NCBI GenBank assembly: GCA_012520375.1
Contig: JAAYOH010000037.1
Span: forward strand, 1 to 52,412
Length of the DNA: 52,412 nt
Reading direction: 5' to 3'
DNA from: Clostridiales bacterium
GTDB lineage: Bacteria; Bacillota; Clostridia; Christensenellales; Aristaeellaceae
The translations under genes and the position numbers were made by a program. Of this stretch, positions 42,370-50,193 are shown in pieces. The notes under the pieces are model-generated. The model worked only from the letters and a program-made list of their open reading frames with translations. It had not been told where the DNA came from and ran no database searches. The stretch's first letter is position 1, and each line of letters opens with the position of its first letter.

Positions 42370-43091
42370 AAGAGCTCCTCCTTTCGCAGGACCGGGCCTT
42401 CCCGGCAGATGCGCTTGCTGCCCGTCAAGGTCTGGCAGCTGCAGCCCATGCAGGCGCCAAATCCGCAGCCCATACGCGCCTCGAAGCTCAGCTGCCCGGA
42501 CGTGCGGGTGACGGCGCAAACCGCCTGCAGCATGGGCTCGGGGCCGCAGGCAAAAAAGTGGTCGTACCGTTCCGGGAGGATCTCGGTGACAAAGCCCTTG
42601 TGCCCCAGGGAGCCGTCCAGGGTGGCCAGCCGCACCTCACAGCCCAGTTCCCGGAACTCCCGGAGGTAGAAGGCATCCTCTTTGGCGCCAAAACCCAGGC
42701 AGACGCACACGGCCTTGTCTGCGGCCCGGAGCTCTTTGGCCAGCAGGAACAGGGGCGGGACCCCTACGCCCCCGCCCACCAGCAGGGGCCGTTCCCCTGC
42801 GGGGGCGCAGTCGTAGCCGTTGCCCAGCCCGGTGAGGGCCCGGATCGTTTCTCCCTTGACCAGGCGGGAAAGGGTCGCCGTACCCTTGCCCACCACCTTG
42901 TAGATCAGGGTGAGCACATCTTCCTCCAGGTCGCAGACCGAGATGGGCCTGCGCAGGAAACAGCCCTCCACCTTCAGATTGACGAACTGGCCGGGCCGGG
43001 CGATGGCGCCGGTGTCCCCCTGCAGCCGCAGCCGATACACATCCCTTGCCAGGAGCGCGTTGTCCAGGACCGTGAAGAGGACGTCGTTCAT
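42357..43091 (-). CDS. pyrK: Dihydroorotate dehydrogenase, electron transfer subunit
   Basis: This 244-residue flavoprotein carries FAD and a 2Fe-2S cluster and links PyrD to NAD. The FAD motif RRPISVCD lies near residue 50, GGGVGVPPL is the NAD site, and CGFGACMGC with a later Cys (RICREGPV) makes the iron-sulfur site. The ATG at 43091 overlaps the pyrC stop. Confidence 0.95.
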   Translation of the reverse strand: MNDVLFTVLDNALLARDVYRLRLQGDTGAIARPGQFVNLKVEGCFLRRPISVCDLEEDVLTLIYKVVGKGTATLSRLVKGETIRALTGLGNGYDCAPAGERPLLVGGGVGVPPLFLLAKELRAADKAVCVCLGFGAKEDAFYLREFRELGCEVRLATLDGSLGHKGFVTEILPERYDHFFACGPEPMLQAVCAVTRTSGQLSFEARMGCGFGACMGCSCQTLTGSKRICREGPVLRKEELLWTR

Positions 43092-44272
43092 GTGCTTCGT
43101 TCCTCCCCATATACCGTTTTGCCCCCTACCCGGGTGAGCAGGCATTTGCCGTACAGGGCCTCTCCGGCAAAGGGGGTAGCCGTGCCCTTTGACAGGAAGA
43201 AGTCCGGAGTGACATGGACCACTTCCGAAAGGTCCCACACGCTGTAGTCCCCCTGGTCCAGGGGGATGCCGAAGCGCCGCCGGGGCGCATGGGCAAGCAA
43301 ATCCACCAATCTGTCCAGGGCGAGGATGCCCGGGATGACCAGGCGGGTGTACAGGGCGGGGAAGGCGGTCTCCAGGCCCGTGACGCCAAAGGCGCTGTCC
43401 CGCAAGCCCTTGGCCTTTTCTTCCGGGCTGTGGGGGGCGTGGTCCGTGGCGATCATGTCGATGGTGCCGTCCAGCAGCCCTTCCAGCAGGGCTTCCCGGT
43501 CTTCCCGGCCGCGCAGGGGCGGGTTCATCTTGAAGCACCCCTCATCCTTCAGGCAGTTTTCGTCCAGCAGCAGGTAGTGGGGAGCGGTCTCACAGCTCAC
43601 GTCAACGCCCTCCGCCTTGGCCCGGCGGATCAGCTCCACACTTTCCCGGCAGGAGACGTGACATACGTGATACTTGCAGCCCGTCTCCTTTGCCAGCAGC
43701 AGGTCGCGACGGACCATGTGCCATTCGCTCTCGCTGCAGATGCCGGGGATCCCCCGGGCCGCCGCGTACGCGCCGTCATGGATACAGCCGCCCTTCAGCA
43801 ACTCGTTCACTTCACAGTGGGCGGCGATGAGGGCGCCCAAGCCGGCCGCCTGCTCCATGGCCCGGCGCATCAGGGATGAGGACTGCACGCCCCGGCCGTC
43901 GTCGGAGAAACCGATGACCCTGCCCGCGAGCTCAGCCATGTGAGAAAGGGATTTCCCCGCCTCCCCCCGGGTGATGGCGCCGTAGGGGTGGACCCGGACC
44001 AGGGCCCGGGCGTCGATGCAGCGCTGCTGCTCCAGCAGGTGTGGAAGATCGTCCGGCACAGGGGAGAGGTTGGGCATGGTACACACATCGGTGTAGCCTC
44101 CGTGGGCTGCCGCCAGGCTCCCGCTTTTCATGTCCTCTTTGTATGAAAAACCCGGTTCGCGAAAGTGCACATGCACATCGCAAAAACCGGGAAAAACCGT
44201 GTATTCTCTGCCTTCGGGCAGGGATCCGGGGGGGACATCCCCAAAGGCCCGCAAAGTGGGTGCAGCAGCCAT
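43088..44272 (-). CDS. pyrC: Dihydroorotase
   Basis: This 394-residue zinc amidohydrolase closes carbamoyl aspartate to dihydroorotate. Metal site DVHVHFREPG lies near residue 28 and ATDHAPHSPEEK near residue 280; CTMPNLSPVPD is the substrate loop. I start it at the ATG at 44272 with GGAGG 10 bases upstream, not further out where the frame runs back through the terminator of the leader. It is the first gene of the operon, right after the attenuator. Confidence 0.94.
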   Translation of the reverse strand: MAAAPTLRAFGDVPPGSLPEGREYTVFPGFCDVHVHFREPGFSYKEDMKSGSLAAAHGGYTDVCTMPNLSPVPDDLPHLLEQQRCIDARALVRVHPYGAITRGEAGKSLSHMAELAGRVIGFSDDGRGVQSSSLMRRAMEQAAGLGALIAAHCEVNELLKGGCIHDGAYAAARGIPGICSESEWHMVRRDLLLAKETGCKYHVCHVSCRESVELIRRAKAEGVDVSCETAPHYLLLDENCLKDEGCFKMNPPLRGREDREALLEGLLDGTIDMIATDHAPHSPEEKAKGLRDSAFGVTGLETAFPALYTRLVIPGILALDRLVDLLAHAPRRRFGIPLDQGDYSVWDLSEVVHVTPDFFLSKGTATPFAGEALYGKCLLTRVGGKTVYGEERST

Positions 44273-44291
44273 AGGCAGCGATCCTCCACAC

Positions 44292-44377
44292 AAAAAAGTC
44301 CTGCCGAGGGGGCAAGACTTGCGCACAAGAAAAAAGACAGGTACCAGCGTAAATCTTGCCAACATCTCTGTATCGGC
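44292..44377 (-). promoter_or_regulatory. PyrR-type attenuator in the pyr operon leader
   Basis: Read on the minus strand, three mutually exclusive parts are visible. A 7-bp hairpin with hexaloop CAGAGA (44377-44358) fits the PyrR-binding pattern CNGNGA closed by U-rich pairs. GGCAAGATTT (44360-44351) can pair over 10 bp with AAGTCTTGCC (44320-44311) as an antiterminator. The same AAGTCTTGCC also pairs with GGCAGGACTT (44305-44296) and four T residues as a terminator. PyrR with UMP should favour the first hairpin and thus termination. No pyrR gene is in the window. Confidence 0.8.
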
Positions 44378-44410
44378 TTAAAGATCCGCGTACTCCGGAA
44401 CTTCAAGAAG

Positions 44411-44440
44411 ATGATACCACAGTTCCCCTCCCGGTGTCAA
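44411..44440 (-). promoter_or_regulatory. Promoter of the pyrC-K-D-F-E-B-I operon
   Basis: On the minus strand TTGACA (44440-44435), 18 bases, TATCAT (44416-44411) preceded by TGG. Transcription would start near 44404, about 27 bases before the PyrR-type hairpin. Confidence 0.8.
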
Positions 44441-44552
44441 TCGGCATCCAGGCATTTAACACGGTTCTTCTATGCATGGTATCGGGGAGGAAGCCGTTGA
44501 CATGGGACTTGGATGTCTTGGAAACCGAGGAGGAAGACAAACAAAAATACCG

Positions 44553-44581
44553 TTGACCGATGGGGAAACTTGGGCTATAAT
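44553..44581 (+). promoter_or_regulatory. Promoter of the unknown membrane-anchored protein gene
   Basis: TTGACC (44553-44558), 17 bases, TATAAT (44576-44581). It is divergent from the pyr operon promoter. The stretch 44441-44552 between them shows no convincing gene. Confidence 0.75.
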
Positions 44582-44634
44582 ATCATCATGAAGCCTACCC
44601 GTATGGGGCAAATGAAAGAGAGGCATGAAAAACC

Positions 44635-45378
44635 GTGGCAAAGAAAAAATCCGTACCCAGGAGACAACAGGCCCAGGTCAAACGTGAGAAGAAGTTCATC
44701 GATATGCCCAAAGAAAAGTTTATCAAGATCTGCATCATAGCGGCTGTGGTGATCGTGTTGGTGGTTGCCGTCTTTTTGACCAAGCCTCTCTGGGACGGCC
44801 GCCTGCCCGTCCAGGACGGTGTGGTGGCGACCGAGGCGGATAACTGGCTGATCGTCAACAAGGGCACGCCTCAGCGTCCCGCCTACCATAAATTGGGCAG
44901 CGTGGGGGACGTGGAAGGCTACACCCGGGCAAAGGATACATCCATGGTTACCGATGCCAACACGGCGGGACAGGCCTTTACCCCCTCGGATGAGAACAGC
45001 AAGATCAAAGGCGCTCACGTCATGACCGGTAACGGGGCATATGACGAGCTGGCGGCGAACATGCAGGGGAACTTCGCCAGATTCTTCGCCAATTGCACCA
45101 CCACCGAGGTTGAGGACCTGGATCTGGAAGGCAAGAAAGCCAAGCGCATCGGATACTCCTACAGTGTGGAGAACCAGCCCGAGACGGACGAGGCGGGGAA
45201 TGCACTGCCCGCCACCACCACCTACGAGCGGGGCGAGTATGTGTACATCAAGGCGGGCAAGGGTCGCTGCATCTTCTTGTGGGTGACCAGCAGCGGCCCG
45301 GAAGAAGCTGCCTTGGCGACCCAGGAAGAGATCGCCGCCGAGGCGCTGAAGATCGCCTCCGCCGTGACGGTGGACTGA
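44635..45378 (+). CDS. Hypothetical protein with N-terminal membrane anchor
   Basis: I do not recognise this 247-residue protein. Its N-terminus is strongly basic (MAKKKSVPRRQQAQVKREKK), followed by one hydrophobic helix at about 29-50 (IIAAVVIVLVVAVFL), which gives a cytoplasmic start and an extracytoplasmic domain of about 195 residues. That domain has only one or two Cys, no catalytic motif I know, and ends with an Ala/Glu-rich helix. The GTG start is preceded by AGAGAGG 13 bases away. The gene has its own promoter and terminator, so it stands alone. Confidence 0.8.
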   Translation: MAKKKSVPRRQQAQVKREKKFIDMPKEKFIKICIIAAVVIVLVVAVFLTKPLWDGRLPVQDGVVATEADNWLIVNKGTPQRPAYHKLGSVGDVEGYTRAKDTSMVTDANTAGQAFTPSDENSKIKGAHVMTGNGAYDELAANMQGNFARFFANCTTTEVEDLDLEGKKAKRIGYSYSVENQPETDEAGNALPATTTYERGEYVYIKAGKGRCIFLWVTSSGPEEAALATQEEIAAEALKIASAVTVD

Positions 45379-45394
45379 CCGGAGCGATGGGAAA

Positions 45395-45433
45395 GGAGTT
45401 GCCGCACAAAAAAGCTGCGGCAGCTCCTTTTTT
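45395..45433 (+). terminator. Terminator of the hypothetical protein gene
   Basis: GGAGTTGCCGCA and TGCGGCAGCTCC pair over 12 bp with one G-T pair, around a loop of about nine bases; six T follow. It lies 16 bases after the stop codon. Confidence 0.85.
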
Positions 45434-45541
45434 GACGTCAACCAAGCGGAATGACCACTTGTCCGCGGCACAGGGTGCGATGGCAACGAGGAGGCTATGG
45501 TCCTTTAGATCACAGAAGACCTTTCGCCAAGGCATAGTCTC

Positions 45542-46750
45542 TCAACGCTCCGCCATCGCCAGGCGCACTGCCAGGGTGAAGAGCTCCATGGCCGGCTCCA
45601 GTTCCTCCATGGGGGGATAGCTGGGGGCGAGGCGCAGGAAGGCGTCCTCGGGGTCGTGGTTGCCGGGGAACACGGAGCCCGCGTGGGTGAGGGTGACCCC
45701 CGCCTGGCGGCACAATTCCACAGTACGCCCTGCGCAGCCCTGCGGGCCCTTGAAACAAATGAAGTAGCCGCCCAGAGGCTTGCTCCAGGTGGCGATACCG
45801 GACAACTCTTTTTCCAGCATATCCAGCGCCAGATCGAACTTGGGGCGCAGGATGGCGGCATGTTTTTCCATGTGTGCTTCCACCGCGGCCCGGTGGGGCA
45901 GGAAACGCACATGGCGAAGCTGGTTGACCTTGTCATAACATACCCGCTGGAATCGCATCCGTTCGGCCTGATGGCGGATGTTGGCAGGGCTGGCTGCGAT
46001 GGCGGAGATGCCGCCCCCGGCATAGGTGATCTTGGAGGTGGAGGTGAACATCAGTACCCGGTCTGGGCAACCCGCGTGGAGGCAGGCCTGGTAGAGATTT
46101 TTGAGGGTGTCCCGCCGGTCCGGGTACAGGTGATGCACGCAGTAGGCGTGATCCCAGAAGATGCGGAAATCCTTGGCGGCGGGGCGCATACAGGCCAGCC
46201 GGTCCACCACCTCCTCCGAGTAGGTGACGCCGGAGGGGTTGCCGTACATGGGGACGCACAGCATGCCCTTGACCAAAGGATCCCGCACCAGCGTTTCAAT
46301 CAGCTCCATGTCGGGGCCCTGGGGATGGGTGGGGATGGGCACCACCGTGAGGCCCAGCATATCGCACATGCCAAAATGCCAGTCGTAGCCGGGAACGGGG
46401 CAGAGGATCTTCGTCCCCTTGCGGCACCCCCAGGGAACGTCCCCCGGCAAGGGCCCATGCAGCACTGCCCGGGCAAGGGCATCGAAGAGCAGGTTGATGC
46501 TGGAATTGCCCCCCACGATGACCTGTTCCGGAGGCATATCCAGCAGCTGCCCCATCAGGCGCCTGGCCTCGGGGATGCCGAGGGGGTCGCCGTAATTGCG
46601 CACATCTACGCCGTCTTCCGCAAGGAAGTTTGTCAAGGGGGCGAGCATGGGACCGGACAGATCCAGCTGCAGGGTGCTGGGTTTGCCCCGGGACATATCC
46701 AGGCACAGCCCTTTCTGTTTGAAATCCTCGTAACGGGCGGCATCTTTCAT
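45542..46750 (-). CDS. Aspartate aminotransferase, class Ic (PF12897-type)
   Basis: This 402-residue PLP enzyme transfers amino groups between aspartate and 2-oxoglutarate or similar partners. The family opening LDMSRGKPS near residue 17 and DLSGPM distinguish subgroup Ic (Corynebacterium AspT type) from classical AspC. The PLP lysine is Lys240 in FTSTSKITYAGGG. The start at 46750 has GGAAGG nine bases upstream; a longer frame to 46834 would cross the divergent promoter region and is unlikely. It is divergent from the lactate dehydrogenase-Etf genes. Confidence 0.88.
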   Translation of the reverse strand: MKDAARYEDFKQKGLCLDMSRGKPSTLQLDLSGPMLAPLTNFLAEDGVDVRNYGDPLGIPEARRLMGQLLDMPPEQVIVGGNSSINLLFDALARAVLHGPLPGDVPWGCRKGTKILCPVPGYDWHFGMCDMLGLTVVPIPTHPQGPDMELIETLVRDPLVKGMLCVPMYGNPSGVTYSEEVVDRLACMRPAAKDFRIFWDHAYCVHHLYPDRRDTLKNLYQACLHAGCPDRVLMFTSTSKITYAGGGISAIAASPANIRHQAERMRFQRVCYDKVNQLRHVRFLPHRAAVEAHMEKHAAILRPKFDLALDMLEKELSGIATWSKPLGGYFICFKGPQGCAGRTVELCRQAGVTLTHAGSVFPGNHDPEDAFLRLAPSYPPMEELEPAMELFTLAVRLAMAER

Positions 46751-46783
46751 GGTGGATACCTTCCTTTCCCACGGGGTTTTGGT

Positions 46784-46799
46784 GTATAATGCATTATAC
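46784..46799. promoter_or_regulatory. Divergent -10 boxes within one palindrome
   Basis: GTATAATGCATTATAC is a perfect 16-bp palindrome containing TATAAT on the plus strand (46785-46790) and on the minus strand (46798-46793). The minus copy has the extended TGG-TATAAT form. The two promoters, for the aminotransferase and for the flavoprotein-Etf genes, would be mutually exclusive on one DNA molecule. The -35 regions on both sides are weak. Confidence 0.65.
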
Positions 46800-46833
46800 C
46801 ATATTTTGATGAATCCGAAAGAGGGAAAATGCA

Positions 46834-48423
46834 TTGGTCCAAATAAAAGCCATGGAACCCCAGTACGCCGCCTATCTCCACGACGAATCCCGGCTCATGG
46901 GCAGCGCCCGGTACATCGCCTTTCCCGATTCCCTTTCGGAGGTGGTGGAGGCGGTGCGCTGGTGCGGGGATCGGGGCGTGCCCCTGACGGCCCAGGGAAG
47001 CCGTACCGGCTTGTCCGGCGGGGCCAGCCCTGCAGGGGGGTTGATCCTGAACCTGAGCAGGATGGACAGGATCCTGGGTATTCGAAAAGACGAAGCGGGG
47101 AACTGCTACCTCAGGGTACAGCCCGGACTGCCCCTGCTGCGCCTGCGGAACGCCCTGAAAAACAAGGCCTTTGACATTTCCGGCTGGAGCGAAAAAGACA
47201 TCGAAGTGCTGCGGGAACTGAAGGCGGGGGAATGGGTCTTTCCCCCGGACCCCACGGAACCTACGGCATCCATCGGGGGCATGGCAGCTTGCAATGCCTG
47301 CGGCGCCCGCTCTTTTTTGTACGGCAGCATCCGGGCGCACGTGACGGAGCTCGTGGTGGTGCTGGCGGACGGGCGGACAGCCCGCCTGCGCCGGGGGAGC
47401 GAGCGGGCCCGGGGCCGGCAGGTGCGGATCCCCCTTCGGGAGGGGGGCGTTTTCGAGGCAACCCTTCCCGAATTCGACACCCCTACGGTAAAAAACGCGG
47501 GCTTTTACATCCATGGGGACATGGAGTTGATCGACCTCTTCATGGGCAGCCAGGGGACCCTGGGGATCATCGGCGAACTGGAGCTGAAGCTGATGCGGGC
47601 TCCCGGCCATCTGTGGGGGGTAACCGCCTTTTTGCCCGGGGACGAGGCGGCCCTGAGCTATGTGGAAGCCTTGAAGGATATGGCCCACAAGCCGGCGGCC
47701 ATCGAGTTCTTCGGGCACCGGGCACTGGCCATGGTGGAGCGGCAGCGCACCCTGACCCCGGCTTTCGCCCGGCTCCAGGAACTGCCGGAGGACTATGGGT
47801 GCGCGGTGTACGTGGAGTTCAACGATGAGGACAACAGCGCAATGCTGCACGACCTGGAGGAACTTGCGGGGCTGCTGAAACAGGTGGGGGCAGACCCCGG
47901 GGATACCTGGGTAGCAAGGGATCAGGAGGAATTGGAAAAACTGTTGATCTTCCGGCACGCGGTGCCCGAAACCATCGACCTGATCGTGGAGAAGAACAAA
48001 AAACGGGAGCCCATCATCACCATCCTGTCCACGGACATGTCGGTGGATGACGGGCATTTCCGGGAATTATTCCGGATGTACAAGGAGGATCTGTCTGCGA
48101 GCGGGTTGGACTGGGTCATCTTCGGGCACATCGGGGAGAACCATGTTCACCCCAATATCCTGGCCCGCACCGCCGACGAATACCGGGCAGGACTCGCCCT
48201 GTTCGAGAAATGGGCCGGGGAAGTGCGGCGCATGGGCGGCACCATTACCGCGGAGCATGGGGTGGGAAAGATCAAAAAAAGGCTGGAACACATCCTGTAC
48301 GGGGCAGAAAAAATGGGGGAACTGGCTTTGCTGAAGCGCTCCTTCGACCCGTTGGGGCTGCTGGGCCCGGGGAATATCATTCCGAAGGAGGGGGAGGACG
48401 GATGCGCATCTACGCGTGCGTGA
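46834..48423 (+). CDS. FAD-binding D-lactate dehydrogenase-type oxidoreductase
   Basis: This 529-residue flavoprotein belongs to the GlcD/D-LDH family. The FAD loop AQGSRTGLSGGASPAGG lies near residue 52, PTEPTASIGGMAACNACGA near residue 140, and FGHIGENHVHPNI plus ITAEHGVGKIK form the C-terminal substrate and FAD-contact part. It is linked to etfB and etfA by overlaps, which suggests an electron-confurcating lactate dehydrogenase like Acetobacterium LctBCD: lactate oxidation with NAD driven by reduced ferredoxin. The TTG start is favoured because GAGGG lies seven bases upstream; an ATG six codons later is possible. The substrate could be another 2-hydroxyacid. Confidence 0.87.
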   Translation: MVQIKAMEPQYAAYLHDESRLMGSARYIAFPDSLSEVVEAVRWCGDRGVPLTAQGSRTGLSGGASPAGGLILNLSRMDRILGIRKDEAGNCYLRVQPGLPLLRLRNALKNKAFDISGWSEKDIEVLRELKAGEWVFPPDPTEPTASIGGMAACNACGARSFLYGSIRAHVTELVVVLADGRTARLRRGSERARGRQVRIPLREGGVFEATLPEFDTPTVKNAGFYIHGDMELIDLFMGSQGTLGIIGELELKLMRAPGHLWGVTAFLPGDEAALSYVEALKDMAHKPAAIEFFGHRALAMVERQRTLTPAFARLQELPEDYGCAVYVEFNDEDNSAMLHDLEELAGLLKQVGADPGDTWVARDQEELEKLLIFRHAVPETIDLIVEKNKKREPIITILSTDMSVDDGHFRELFRMYKEDLSASGLDWVIFGHIGENHVHPNILARTADEYRAGLALFEKWAGEVRRMGGTITAEHGVGKIKKRLEHILYGAEKMGELALLKRSFDPLGLLGPGNIIPKEGEDGCASTRA

Positions 48424-49199
48424 AACAGGTTCCCGCAAACAACGAAACCCGGCTGGATCCCGTGACGGGGACCCTGATCCGGGAGGGTTCCCCGGGGGTG
48501 CTGAACCCCCTGGACGCCTATGCCGTGGAGCAAGCCCTGCGCCTGAAAGAGCAATATGGCGGCGAAGTGAGCGCCTTGAGCATGGGGGTGCCCGGAGTCC
48601 GGGATATGCTGCGGCGGGTGGTGGCCCTGGGGGTGGACCGGGGGATCCTGCTGACGGACCGGGCTTTTGCGGGCTCGGATACCCTGGCCACCGCAAGGGT
48701 GCTGGCGGCGGCGGTGAACAAGTGCGGTATGCCCGATCTGGTTCTGTGCGGCCGGGTGGCCTCGGACGGGGACACCGCCCAGGTGGGGCCTATGCTGGCG
48801 GAATGCCTGGGCATTCCCCATGTGAGCGATGTGGCCTGCATCGAAGAAATAGCCCGGGGCGAGGCCCGGGTGCGGCGCCTGGGGGACAGGGGATACCACA
48901 GCCTGCGGGTCCGGCTGCCTGCCCTGTTCACGGTGTTGAAGGAGATTTGTGTGCCCCGGCTGCCCTCCATCACGGGGGTACTGCGGGGGGAGAAAGCGGC
49001 GATTGCGGTATGGGGGCGGGCGGATCTGGGTTCTTTGGAGGGCGGGGTGGGCCTGAAGGGGTCAAATACCCGGGTGCTCAGGAGCCATCGCCCGGATCTG
49101 CGGGTGAAAACCCGGGCCGTAGCGGGTGCCCGGGACCTGATGGATATCCTGCGGGAAGAAAATCTGATAGCGGAGGACAGGGTTCGTGGGGACATATGA
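48402..49199 (+). CDS. etfB: Electron transfer flavoprotein beta subunit
   Basis: This 265-residue subunit forms the Etf heterodimer with EtfA. It has the EtfB N-terminus (YACVKQVPANNETRLDP), NPLDAYAVEQALRL, and GDTAQVGPMLAECLG with LPALFTV later. It overlaps the upstream oxidoreductase gene by 22 bases and etfA by 14 bases. In the bifurcating class, EtfB also binds NADH; I cannot confirm this by eye. Confidence 0.92.
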   Translation: MRIYACVKQVPANNETRLDPVTGTLIREGSPGVLNPLDAYAVEQALRLKEQYGGEVSALSMGVPGVRDMLRRVVALGVDRGILLTDRAFAGSDTLATARVLAAAVNKCGMPDLVLCGRVASDGDTAQVGPMLAECLGIPHVSDVACIEEIARGEARVRRLGDRGYHSLRVRLPALFTVLKEICVPRLPSITGVLRGEKAAIAVWGRADLGSLEGGVGLKGSNTRVLRSHRPDLRVKTRAVAGARDLMDILREENLIAEDRVRGDI

Positions 49200-50193
49200 G
49201 GGACTGCAGGGGATCTGGGTATTGTGCGGCGTCCGGGACGGCCAGATCGACCGGGTGAGCCGGGAACTGCTGGGAGAGGCAGAGCGGCTGGGTGCGGTGG
49301 AGGGGATGAAGACCACCGCGGTGGTGCTGGGAAGGGAAATCCCACAGATCCGGGGGGCGGACCATGCCCTGGTGGTACAGGATGATTCCCTTTCGGTCCC
49401 GGAGGAACTGCGCTGGACCCATGAACTGTACCATCTGGTCCGGCGATACCGGCCCCAGGTGTTGCTGCTGGGGGCGAACGGCTTTGGCCGTTCCCTTGCG
49501 CCCCGGCTGGCGGCCCGGCTGGGCACCGGGCTTACGGCGGACTGCACCGCCTTGGACATGCGGGACGGATTGCTGGTACAGACCCGGCCCGCCTTCGGGG
49601 GCAACCTGATGGCGGACATCCTGTGCCCCGACGCGCGGCCCCAGATGGCCACGGTGCGGCCAAGGGTCTTCCGGGCCCCGGATTGGGAGGCAGCCCGTCC
49701 CTGCGAGATCCTCCGGGAGCCCCCGGCGGGCCCGGACACCCTGAGCCGACTGGTAGAGATCACGGGATTTACCCCATCGGGGCAGGACGCGGCCATCGGG
49801 GAGGCAGACATCCTGGTGGCGGTGGGCCAGGGGATCGGGTCGAAGGAAAACATCGCCATGGCGGAGAAATTGGCGGAGCTGATGGGGGGCGCCCTGGCGG
49901 CGTCCCGGCCGCTGGTGGATGGGGGATTGGTGCCCTATGCCCACCAGGTGGGACAGACCGGGCGCACCGTGGCGCCCCGGTTGTATATCGCCTGCGGGAT
50001 ATCCGGCGCCATCCAGCACTTGGCGGGGGTGGCGGCGGAGAAGGTCGTGGCGGTGAACATCGACCCGGATGCCCCCATCATGGAACGGGCGAACTGGGCC
50101 ATCCTGGGAGACTGCGGCGCCTTCCTCCGGGAGATGGTGGACCTTTACACCACCAGCCCTCCGTCCGTTTTGCCGGATCGGCACTCGAAATAG
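49186..50193 (+). CDS. etfA: Electron transfer flavoprotein alpha subunit
   Basis: This 335-residue subunit holds FAD. The C-terminal FAD motif is complete: VGQGIGSKENIAMAEKLAEL, SRPLVDGG, HQVGQTGRTVAPRLYIACGI, SGAIQHLAG and AVNIDPDAPIM. It has no N-terminal ferredoxin domain, unlike LctC of Acetobacterium. It starts with GTG within etfB. Its 3' end overlaps the opposite-strand MtnA-like gene by 49 bases, with no terminator between. Confidence 0.93.
   Translation: MGTYEGLQGIWVLCGVRDGQIDRVSRELLGEAERLGAVEGMKTTAVVLGREIPQIRGADHALVVQDDSLSVPEELRWTHELYHLVRRYRPQVLLLGANGFGRSLAPRLAARLGTGLTADCTALDMRDGLLVQTRPAFGGNLMADILCPDARPQMATVRPRVFRAPDWEAARPCEILREPPAGPDTLSRLVEITGFTPSGQDAAIGEADILVAVGQGIGSKENIAMAEKLAELMGGALAASRPLVDGGLVPYAHQVGQTGRTVAPRLYIACGISGAIQHLAGVAAEKVVAVNIDPDAPIMERANWAILGDCGAFLREMVDLYTTSPPSVLPDRHSK

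Noticed and set aside
44495-44575. Short plus-strand reading frames behind GGGGAGG between the divergent promoters, about 19 to 25 codons
   Set aside because: They overlap the -35 and -10 boxes of the next gene, have no own promoter with good spacing, and no recognisable peptide features.
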